NCBI GenBank assembly: GCA_035319185.1
Contig: DATHDF010000049.1
Span: 1-18,868, forward strand
Direction of reading: 5' to 3'
From: Fen-1308 sp035319185
GTDB taxonomy: Bacteria; Nitrospirota; Thermodesulfovibrionia; Thermodesulfovibrionales; Dissulfurispiraceae
Length of the DNA stretch: 18,868 nucleotides
Part shown: positions 1 through 5,750 of the stretch, piece after piece
How the letters are laid out: each line of letters opens with the position of its first letter
How positions within the stretch are numbered: position 1 is the first letter of the stretch
Translations under genes and position numbers: made by a program
Notes under the pieces: generated by a model
The model's database searches: none
What the model was told of the DNA's origin: nothing
Seen by the model: the letters and a program-made list of their open reading frames with translations, nothing else

Positions 1-160
1 TGATGTTGTCTGCAATCTGAGCTTCGACGGTGGCCATGTCGTTGGCTGCAATCGCGAAGATTAGAGTGGAGAACGGCGTTGCTGTCGATCCCTTCTTCGT
101 TGCTTCGCTGTTCAGATCGATTGTTGTTAGATGATCTAAATACATGTCGCTGGCGTTCAT
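1..160 (-). CDS. Unrecognised protein, N-terminal 53 residues (runs off left edge)
   Basis: A minus-strand reading frame opens at ATG 160-158 and stays open to the window edge, giving 53 visible residues that begin MNASDMYLDHLT and end ATVEAQIADNI. A good Shine-Dalgarno (AAAGGAG, near 170-176) sits about 10 nt upstream, which makes the start credible. The visible part is mixed polar and hydrophobic, with one short hydrophobic patch (FSTLIFAIAA), and shows no signal peptide or motif I recognise. It lies about 195 bp beyond the tmRNA 3' end, a classic integration site, so it could be the edge of an inserted element, but no integrase or repeat is visible to support that. Function unknown. Confidence 0.6.
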   Translation of the reverse strand, partial: MNASDMYLDHLTTIDLNSEATKKGSTATPFSTLIFAIAANDMATVEAQIADNI

Positions 161-355
161 TATAAGTACTCTCCTTTATGGCTATTGGCTATGCATAGGA
201 ACTGCAACCTGCGGATGAGGGTCCGGTAGCGGGCATTCCGTTAACCTGGACTCGTCTGGTCCGATAACGTGAAGGGGGTCTCGGAGTCGGGGACACCTCT
301 TCGCGCTCCCCGAAGGAGTCAGGATCGGCGCACCGAGGCCGAGCCTCAGTTTCTT
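161..355. other. GC-rich intergenic stretch beyond the tmRNA 3' end
   Basis: No convincing gene here. It holds a perfect 10-bp palindrome CTATGCATAG (189-198) about 30 nt upstream of the minus-strand gene starting at 160. It also has an imperfect 12-bp direct repeat (220-231 and 258-269, 10 of 12 matching) and a small hairpin GAGGC-cga-GCCTC (335-347), 8 nt past the tmRNA CCA end. That hairpin has no T-run after it, so it is at best a weak terminator or processing structure. Confidence 0.4.
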
Positions 356-703
356 TGGTGGAGGCGGCGGGAATTGAACCCGCGTCCGAAAGCACTACTC
401 CCAGGCTTCTACATGTTTATCCAACCTACTTAAGTTTCGGATGGCGGCATGCCGGTCAGCGGGCCCTCCGTCATCCTATCCCTGAAATCTCCCTCTTCCG
501 GTCAGGGCGCCCCGGAAGAGGCAGCCTGCTGAATGACGCCCAGTACAAGCCGCAGGCGGTCTTGCGTGAGCGTGCCGCTTTTAGTTAAGCAGCAAGTGCC
601 AGTTCGTTGTTGGCGTTTGTGTTTGTTTCCACCTTTTTACGTGGTGATGGAGCCACGACATGCGACCTGAGCCTCATAACCCCCGTCGAGTCCTTTCGCC
701 CCC
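356..703 (-). ncRNA. ssrA: Transfer-messenger RNA (tmRNA), one-piece, tag ANNELALAA
   Basis: tmRNA rescues ribosomes stalled on broken mRNA and appends a degradation tag. On the minus strand the 5' end GGGGGCG (703-697) pairs over seven positions, with one G-U, with CGCCTCC near the 3' end. That is followed by A and an encoded CCA ending at 356. The 3' part contains the T-arm GGTTCAATTCC, and the 5' part the usual GGACTCGACGGGGG. The tag frame at 614-585 reads GCC AAC AAC GAA CTG GCA CTT GCT GCT TAA, that is ANNELALAA, ending in the LAA expected for ClpXP-type proteolysis. The resume codon is inferred to be GCC 614-612. The length of 348 nt is normal for a non-permuted tmRNA. Confidence 0.97.
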
Positions 704-732
704 GAGTGCCGAGAAGCTCTCTTCCTGTTCAT

Positions 733-738
733 ATTATA
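733..738 (-). promoter_or_regulatory. Probable -10 box of the tmRNA promoter
   Basis: TATAAT reads on the minus strand at 738-733, placing the expected start near 726 and leaving about 23 nt of 5' leader to be trimmed from tmRNA. No good -35 hexamer is seen at the right distance, so the call rests on the perfect -10 and its position. Confidence 0.5.
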
Positions 739-776
739 ACATTTATCCATTCAGCCTCATTTGGGATAAAAGGCTA

Positions 777-803
777 TTGTCAAAGCAACAGTTTCTGTAT
801 AAT
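777..803 (+). promoter_or_regulatory. Probable promoter of the YihY gene, implying a leaderless mRNA
   Basis: TTGTCA (777-782) and a perfect TATAAT (798-803) are separated by a short 15-bp spacer. Transcription would start about 7 nt after the -10, at 810-811, which is the A of the ATG or one base before it. There is no Shine-Dalgarno. The short spacer lowers confidence in the -35. Confidence 0.5.
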
Positions 804-810
804 ACAGCTA

Positions 811-2178
811 ATGAATGTGAAAAATATTTTATCTTTCATCGAAACTTTCTTCTCCAGGACCCTCTGGGAAATAGAGACTGTCGGTCTCAAGAGGACGCGG
901 CGTGCCGGTCTCGTGGCAACCAGACTCATGTACAAGCTGGCCGACGATTTTCAACGCGGCGAGTTTTCAGTGCGTGCGTCAAGCCTGGTATATACGACTC
1001 TGTTGACATTCGTGCCTTTGCTGGCAATAGCGTTTTCGGTGCTGAAGGCATTCGGCGTTCATAATATGCTGGCACCCATGCTGCTGAAGTTTCTGGAGCC
1101 TATAGGGGATAAAAGTGCGGACATCACTGCGACAATTGTAGGTTATGTAGACAAGATAGATGTGAAGGTGCTCGGCACAGTCGGTCTGGCTTTGCTGCTT
1201 TATACTGTCATTAACACGGTTCAGCAGGTCGAGAATGCGTTCAATCATTTCTGGCAGATTAGCCGTGCGCGAAATTTCCTGCAAAAGGTCCGCGACTACC
1301 TTAGCGTTCTTTTCGTAGGCCCGATTCTGATAGTTGCATCGCTTGGCATTACAACCACGATCATGAGCCACGGCGTTACGCAAAAACTCAAAGAGTTCGA
1401 GCCCTTCGGTACCGGTATCATATATTTTGGCAAGCTTTTCCCGTATTTCCTGACCATAGCCGCGTTCACTCTGTTTTATTTTCTTCTACCCAACACAAAG
1501 GTGCGCATGAAGTCGGCAATGGCGGGCGGCGCGTTTGCGGGTATCACCTGGCAGATCCTGAGCTGGGCCTTCGCAAAATTTCTGGTCTCAACCGCCCAGT
1601 ATTCAGCCGTCTATTCGGGGTTTGCCATTGTGCTGGTCTTCATGGTCTGGCTGTATTTCAACTGGCTCATTATGCTCGCAGGTGTCAAGGTGGCGTTTTA
1701 TCATCAGTATCCGACATCCCTGGGCATGCGCTTCGACAGCACAGTATTCACTGAGCGATTTAAATATCAGCTGGCCCTTGCCATTGTATATTTGATTGCA
1801 TTGAATTACCGTCTTGACAAGCCGCGCTGGACACTCAGGAAGCTTGTCCGCCATCTGCGGCTCCCGGTCGCGCCCGTGACGGATGTCCTGAATGCGCTTG
1901 AAGCGGGCAAGATATTGCTCTTGCTGAAAGATGATTTAACTTATCTGCCCGCCAGGGATGTGGAATCAATAACCGTGCTTGATGTGATTGTTGCTGTGCG
2001 GCAGCAATTTCCCGGCGACAAGTTGTTCGTTGATGATAAGTGCGCTATGCCCTCCATAAGGCGACTATTGGAACGGCTTGACAAGAGCATTGTGGACGCA
2101 TTTTCTGAAGAAACCGTTAAGGACCTCCTATCCGCCTCCGAGACTGTCGACTGCGAGACAAAGTCGGGTAGCATCTAA
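811..2178 (+). CDS. YihY/BrkB-family membrane protein with C-terminal winged-helix-like domain
   Basis: An inner-membrane protein of the YihY/virulence factor BrkB family, 455 residues. Members were once mislabelled RNase BN; their molecular role is still unclear. The core, about residues 50-300, shows the family pattern: RASSLVYTTLLTFVPLLAI in the first segment, VENAFNHFW near 140-148, and the late YFNWLIMLAGVKVAFYHQ, with about six membrane segments. Residues 310-445 are extra compared with the roughly 290-residue E. coli protein. Their pattern (YLPARDVESITVLDVIVAVR) resembles the winged helix of Rrf2-type proteins. ATG 811 is preferred because the frame further upstream runs into tmRNA. 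No Shine-Dalgarno precedes it, but a TATAAT ends 7 nt before it. It stands alone, divergent from ssrA and convergent with the M24 peptidase. Confidence 0.93.
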   Translation: MNVKNILSFIETFFSRTLWEIETVGLKRTRRAGLVATRLMYKLADDFQRGEFSVRASSLVYTTLLTFVPLLAIAFSVLKAFGVHNMLAPMLLKFLEPIGDKSADITATIVGYVDKIDVKVLGTVGLALLLYTVINTVQQVENAFNHFWQISRARNFLQKVRDYLSVLFVGPILIVASLGITTTIMSHGVTQKLKEFEPFGTGIIYFGKLFPYFLTIAAFTLFYFLLPNTKVRMKSAMAGGAFAGITWQILSWAFAKFLVSTAQYSAVYSGFAIVLVFMVWLYFNWLIMLAGVKVAFYHQYPTSLGMRFDSTVFTERFKYQLALAIVYLIALNYRLDKPRWTLRKLVRHLRLPVAPVTDVLNALEAGKILLLLKDDLTYLPARDVESITVLDVIVAVRQQFPGDKLFVDDKCAMPSIRRLLERLDKSIVDAFSEETVKDLLSASETVDCETKSGSI

Positions 2179-2359
2179 AACCTGATCCCAATCAGCTCTA
2201 CCTTTAAGGCCCGAAGACCGCAGAGATCTGCTCATATCATTTCAGACCCATGGGTACGATATAAACCGTATAAATTGCTGATAACTGTCTGCGCCCAGTC
2301 GGGCGCTTAAGGGCAAATTTCAGCGCGCAATAAAGAATGCTTCGGGCCTGAAATCCGGT
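2179..2359. other. Convergent intergenic region with a perfect hairpin
   Basis: This lies between the ends of the YihY gene and the M24 peptidase gene. It contains a perfect 6-bp GC hairpin, GCGCCC-agtc-GGGCGC (2291-2306), without a T-run on either strand. There is also a 7-bp inverted repeat ATTTCAG/CTGAAAT (2317-2323 and 2348-2354). The hairpin may help end or stabilise transcripts from both sides, but it is not a canonical intrinsic terminator. Confidence 0.35.
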
Positions 2360-3535
2360 TCAAAGATAGACAATGTCATCTGCGAGGCCGGTAAGTTTCT
2401 CTGCTACTGAATCTGTCACAAGCCATGTATTTTCGATGCCGACAACGCCCATATCCGGAAAGATAAACTTGGGCTCAATCGCGACGGCCTGCCCCTCCTC
2501 CAGAGTAGCCTTGAAGCCCTTGGCCAAAACAGGAAGCTCATTGAGCTCCAGCCCCACGCCGTGGCCGACGAATTTTGCCTGTTCGCCGGCATTGCCCATA
2601 AATTGATCGCCGAACCCGGCTTCTTCGGCTGTCACAAGCGCGCTCAGATAAAGGTCTTCGCAGACGGTCCCAGGCCGCAGACCCTGAACAATCTGAGCCT
2701 GGATTCCAACGGCAGCGTCAAATGCTTTTCTTAACTGCAGATCGATCTCTCCAAAGACAAAGATACGCGTCATGTCCATCACATAATCGCCGTAGGTGCC
2801 GGAATAGTCTACGATGATAGGGACATTCTCTTCTATAACGCTTTTCGACGGACCAAAAGGTGTCCCCCCTGATGTCCCTTTTGCCGTGACAGGCCCGTCG
2901 AAGCCTCCTGGATGCGCAGCCCTTGCGCCTGCGGCTGAAAGGCCGATTATCTCCTGCCCGAAAGAGCGCATGCGAATCGTGCCTTCGCTGCCGCTCTTGC
3001 GGAGATGGAGTTCCATTTCTGCCGCCAGGTCCAGCTCGCGCATGCCGCGTTTCAGGAACGAAGGTACTAGAGAAAAAACTTCCGACAACCGCTTGCCGCT
3101 TTCCCGCATGCGGGCAACTTCCCAGGGCGATTTGACTGAGCGCAGCTCCTTGTTTAAAATCGAGATATCGACTAACTCGCGCCTCGTGAGGAGTTCTGAA
3201 TAGTATTGATAATACTGAACCGGCATCACGTCGTAAGTCATGCCGATAGTCTTTGCTGAGCCGCCCAATACATCAGGCAACTCTTTGCCGGGAGGGAAGG
3301 GTCTGGTATCGCAAATCCGGCTTTCAGCCTTTGCGCGCAGATAGCTTTTTCTGACCATGAGGATAGGTCTGCCGTCAGCTGGCACCCAGAGCGCTCCGTT
3401 TTGGCGGGTACCCGAAAAATAAAATATATCGATAGGCCAGACGAATATGGCGCCGTCAAGTGACTGCTCACAAAGCCTGGCTTGCAGCCGTTTTATCCTC
3501 CGGTCATATTCCGATTGGGGTGCGCTTGCATCCAC
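2360..3535 (-). CDS. M24-family Xaa-Pro-type aminopeptidase
   Basis: A cytosolic metallopeptidase of the aminopeptidase P/prolidase type, 391 residues, expected to act on peptides with proline at position 2 or on dipeptides. The N-terminal creatinase-like domain spans about 1-130 and the pita-bread catalytic domain about 135-391. All five metal ligands can be placed: Asp243, Asp254 (in VDYSGTYGDYVMDMTR), His325 (GHGVG), Glu354 (AIEPK) and Glu368 (GIENT). The second conserved His of GHGxGLExHExP is Asn332 here (GLELNELP). The start is GTG at 3535, with no clear Shine-Dalgarno and no better in-frame alternative, so the first few residues are uncertain. There is no signal peptide. It is a single gene, divergent from the SemiSWEET gene. 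Exact substrate unknown. Confidence 0.93.
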   Translation of the reverse strand: MDASAPQSEYDRRIKRLQARLCEQSLDGAIFVWPIDIFYFSGTRQNGALWVPADGRPILMVRKSYLRAKAESRICDTRPFPPGKELPDVLGGSAKTIGMTYDVMPVQYYQYYSELLTRRELVDISILNKELRSVKSPWEVARMRESGKRLSEVFSLVPSFLKRGMRELDLAAEMELHLRKSGSEGTIRMRSFGQEIIGLSAAGARAAHPGGFDGPVTAKGTSGGTPFGPSKSVIEENVPIIVDYSGTYGDYVMDMTRIFVFGEIDLQLRKAFDAAVGIQAQIVQGLRPGTVCEDLYLSALVTAEEAGFGDQFMGNAGEQAKFVGHGVGLELNELPVLAKGFKATLEEGQAVAIEPKFIFPDMGVVGIENTWLVTDSVAEKLTGLADDIVYL

Positions 3536-3614
3536 GATTTGACAGTTTACATTACAGGCTGCAACCGCGTAAACATACCTGAACGAATCGGCGAGAAGAT
3601 CTTCAGATATGGGT

Positions 3615-3620
3615 TATAAT
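3615..3620 (+). promoter_or_regulatory. -10 box TATAAT directly upstream of the SemiSWEET start
   Basis: A perfect TATAAT ends 8 nt before ATG 3629, so transcription would begin at about 3627, giving a leader of 0-2 nt. No convincing -35 is visible 16-18 bp upstream and there is no Shine-Dalgarno. Confidence 0.45.
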
Positions 3621-3628
3621 TACCTCAT

Positions 3629-3889
3629 ATGGATTCAACCGTAATTCTCGGCTATATTGCCGGGGCTTTGACCACGATGTCACTGATACCTCAGGTGATA
3701 AAAATGTGGAAGACCAAATCGGCGCGAGATGTGTCTCTGGTGATGTTTCTGATCTTTGTGGTCGGCATATCGTTATGGATCGCTTACGGGGTTTCGATAA
3801 AATCGATGCCGGTCATTATCGCTAATTCGGTTTCACTTACACTCGGCTTCGTCGTGCTTTGGCTTAAGTTCAAATTCAATGGAAAATAA
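3629..3889 (+). CDS. SemiSWEET-type small sugar transporter (PQ-loop/MtN3 family)
   Basis: An 86-residue protein with one three-helix bundle, the size of a bacterial SemiSWEET, which dimerises in the inner membrane to let sugars move down their gradient. The first helix carries GYIAGALTTMSLIPQVIKMWKTKSA, containing the PQ motif and the positively charged loop typical of the family. It is followed by VSLVMFLIFVVGISLWIAYG and a third helix with the conserved Asn region (IIANSVSLTLGFVVL). Substrate cannot be read from the sequence. The next gene (SUI1-type) begins only 5 nt after the stop, so the two are almost certainly co-transcribed. No Shine-Dalgarno; probably leaderless. Confidence 0.92.
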   Translation: MDSTVILGYIAGALTTMSLIPQVIKMWKTKSARDVSLVMFLIFVVGISLWIAYGVSIKSMPVIIANSVSLTLGFVVLWLKFKFNGK

Positions 3890-3894
3890 CAGGC

Positions 3895-4245
3895 ATGACG
3901 AGAGATAAAAACAGGACTGTTTTTTCAACAGAGCAAACCATCCCTAAACCAACTCCCACACCTGTGACTGCAGAACCAGATTCGGTGCGTCCCGCAGCCG
4001 GCTCCCGGCAGCGCGTTGTTATTCGTCTCGAAAAGAAAGGGCGCGGTGGAAAATCCGTCACTCTGATCGAAGGCCTGCAGCTGCGTCCCAGGGATGCCGA
4101 GGAAATGCTGAAGCAGATGAAATCGCGGCTGGGGACGGGCGGTGCGCTCAAGGATGGTGTCCTCGAACTGCAGGGCGATCGTCGTGATGCGGTTGTCGAA
4201 TTTCTTGAAGGCATCGGATATCAGCCGAAACGGGCGGGCGGTTAA
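3895..4245 (+). CDS. yciH: SUI1/eIF1-like factor (YciH family)
   Basis: A 116-residue protein of the bacterial SUI1 (eIF1-like) family, related to E. coli YciH, which can influence fidelity of translation initiation. The N-terminus has the family's VFSTEQ start (like VYSTE in YciH), then a proline-rich linker (about 16-37). The SUI1 fold runs from about 38 (RVVIRLEKKGRGGKSVTLIEG) to the C-terminus, including GTGGALKDGVLELQGDRRD, which matches the family's GGxxKDGxIEIQGDxRD signature. It begins 5 nt after the SemiSWEET stop with an unremarkable ribosome site. The role outside enterics is little studied. Confidence 0.93.
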   Translation: MTRDKNRTVFSTEQTIPKPTPTPVTAEPDSVRPAAGSRQRVVIRLEKKGRGGKSVTLIEGLQLRPRDAEEMLKQMKSRLGTGGALKDGVLELQGDRRDAVVEFLEGIGYQPKRAGG

Positions 4246-4274
4246 CATTCAGTCGCATGGCGCACCGCTGCGCA

Positions 4275-4304
4275 TTGACACCCTGACAGGCCTGTTTCTA
4301 TACT
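4275..4304 (+). promoter_or_regulatory. Strong sigma-70-like promoter for the DUF3842-CooT-LipM genes, leaderless geometry
   Basis: TTGACA (4275-4280) and TATACT (4299-4304) are separated by 18 bp, the best promoter match in the window. The start point would be about 4311, one base before ATG 4312. There is no Shine-Dalgarno between them. Confidence 0.7.
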
Positions 4305-4311
4305 TACATGT

Positions 4312-4728
4312 ATGAAACGGATAGCTGTAATTGACGGTCAGGGCGGCGGCATCGGCAACCTCATAATCAAGGCCCTTCGTGAACGCCTGGGCGAATCAGT
4401 GGAGATTATCGCGCTCGGCACCAATTCAACCGCAACCACTTCAATGCTCAAAGCCCGCGCAAACAAAGGTGCAACAGGCGAAAATGCCATTGTATGGAAT
4501 GCCACCAGGGTCGATATGATTGCGGGTACACTAAGCATTGTTCTGGGCAACGGCATGCTCGGTGAACTAACCCCACGCATGGCTGAGGCTATCTCATCTT
4601 CACCTGCAAGAAAGTTCCTGCTGCCGCTGAATCAGGAGCAGGCGGAAGTTATAGGGGTTGCAAAGGAGCCGCTGCCGCATCTGATTGAAATATTAGTGTC
4701 GAGGTTAAAGGAGGAGTCCGATGTGTGA
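4312..4728 (+). CDS. DUF3842 family protein
   Basis: A 138-residue cytosolic protein of the uncharacterised DUF3842 family. The N-terminus IAVIDGQGGGIGNLIIKAL looks like the glycine-rich first strand-turn-helix of a Rossmann fold, suggesting nucleotide or cofactor binding (inference). Later blocks are ALGTNSTATTSMLKARANKGATGENAIVWNA and GELTPRMAEAISSSPARKFLLPLNQ. Its 3' end overlaps the start of the CooT-like gene by 8 nt (shared GATGTGTGA), implying coupled translation. Preceded by a strong promoter and no ribosome site. Biological function is unknown; the neighbour hints at metal or nickel handling. Confidence 0.85.
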   Translation: MKRIAVIDGQGGGIGNLIIKALRERLGESVEIIALGTNSTATTSMLKARANKGATGENAIVWNATRVDMIAGTLSIVLGNGMLGELTPRMAEAISSSPARKFLLPLNQEQAEVIGVAKEPLPHLIEILVSRLKEESDV

Positions 4729-4912
4729 GGCCAGCGCCTATATTTACAGGGACGGCAGGGAGGAGCTCTATCTTGACAGCGTAGATATGCTGGTACCCGA
4801 AGGTGACAAGGTATTTCTGAAGAATCTCTTCGGCGAGCAGAAGACCTTCGTCGGAAAGGTAAGGGAGATCTCCCTGCTCAGGCATAAGATCCTTCTCGAA
4901 GAGACCAAATAG
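4721..4912 (+). CDS. CooT-like small nickel-binding protein
   Basis: A 63-residue protein with the start MCEASAYIY and a run of short strands ending RHKILLEE, matching the CooT family in size and pattern. In Rhodospirillum rubrum CooT is a dimeric nickel-binding protein of the CO dehydrogenase accessory genes, and Cys2 is needed for nickel binding. Cys2 is present here. A very strong Shine-Dalgarno, AAAGGAGG (4707-4714), lies 6 nt upstream, inside the end of the DUF3842 gene. No CO dehydrogenase gene is in the window, so its client enzyme here is unknown. The LipM-like gene begins 4 nt after its stop. Confidence 0.85.
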   Translation: MCEASAYIYRDGREELYLDSVDMLVPEGDKVFLKNLFGEQKTFVGKVREISLLRHKILLEETK

Positions 4913-4916
4913 CGAT

Positions 4917-5750
4917 TTGACATTTTGGCGACTCATCGACTCGGGAGCATGCGGAGCTGCTTTCAACATGGCCCTGGATGAAGCTATCTCCGCCTCTGTA
5001 AGGCAGGGCAATTCCCCGACCGTGCTGCGTCTGTATGCCTGGGAGACACCAGCAGTAAGTATCGGTGCCTTTCAGAAGGTCAGCGACATAGACTTCGATT
5101 ATTGCGCAAAAAAGAGTATCCCAATTGTCCGAAGACCCACGGGCGGCCGCGCAATCCTGCATGGAGACGAACTGACTTACAGCCTTGCTGCAAAAAATGA
5201 CGGCCCGTTTGCCGGCGGTCTGATGGATGCGTACCGTCGAATAGGCGAGGCATTCAGTCGCTGCTTCTACGCTGCCGGCCTAGACTTTTCAGTAAGAGAC
5301 GCACCCGAAAAAGGGAAAACCCTCGTGCGGAGCCCGCTCTGCTTTGCATCGTCGTCGCTTGGAGAGATAAGCAGCGAAGGGTTGAAAATCATAGGTTCGG
5401 CCCAGAAACGCTGGCGCGACGGCTTTTTGCAGCAGGGCTCGATCCCCCTTGCGACGGACCATCGCATGTTGAAGGCGGTATTCCGAATGTGCATCGACGA
5501 TCTCGGACCTTCAGCGCCGGACGGCTTAAGGAGACTGCTTCCCGATATCGATACCGGGCATTTCAAGGAACTGGTAATCTCGGCCTTCGAGGAAACCTTT
5601 AGGATTACCCTGGCTGATTCCCGGCCTTCTCCTGCGGAACTGGAGCTGGCTCATCAGCTGGCTGCTGAGAAGTATCTTGAGCCTGCCTGGACTCTGGAAG
5701 GGAAGGCAGATGGCCGGTCCTGTAATAATGCAAAAAGATCGCTGCAATGA
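4917..5750 (+). CDS. LipM-like octanoyltransferase / lipoate-protein ligase family
   Basis: A 277-residue member of the biotin/lipoate A/B ligase family, acting in protein lipoylation. The opening FWRLIDSGxxxAAFNMALDEAI and the block RRPTGGRAILHGDELTYSL (72-90) are typical. The block LCFASSSLGEISSEGLKIIGSAQKR (141-165) has Cys142 where B. subtilis LipM has its catalytic Cys, plus the invariant Lys157. This favours octanoyl transfer from ACP over ATP-dependent lipoate ligation. The start is TTG 4917 with a weak ribosome site; the next ATG would delete conserved residues. The last 49 codons overlap, tail to tail, the end of the minus-strand membrane protein gene. The final residues after PAWTLEGK look non-conserved. 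Confidence 0.9.
   Translation: MTFWRLIDSGACGAAFNMALDEAISASVRQGNSPTVLRLYAWETPAVSIGAFQKVSDIDFDYCAKKSIPIVRRPTGGRAILHGDELTYSLAAKNDGPFAGGLMDAYRRIGEAFSRCFYAAGLDFSVRDAPEKGKTLVRSPLCFASSSLGEISSEGLKIIGSAQKRWRDGFLQQGSIPLATDHRMLKAVFRMCIDDLGPSAPDGLRRLLPDIDTGHFKELVISAFEETFRITLADSRPSPAELELAHQLAAEKYLEPAWTLEGKADGRSCNNAKRSLQ

Noticed and set aside
189..395. Minus-strand frame beginning MLSDAGSIPAAST
   Set aside because: It starts inside the tmRNA T-arm and runs into the GC-rich spacer, with no ribosome site or family match.
355..588. Plus-strand frame beginning VEAAGIEPASES
   Set aside because: It is the antisense of the tmRNA 3' end; GIEPAS-type peptides are a well-known false call over tRNA-like T-arms.
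607..810. Upstream extension of the YihY gene
   Set aside because: The extension lies over tmRNA and its promoter; family similarity begins after ATG 811.
2291..2306. Hairpin GCGCCC-agtc-GGGCGC as an intrinsic terminator
   Set aside because: The stem is perfect but neither strand has a following T-run, so it is recorded only as a structure.
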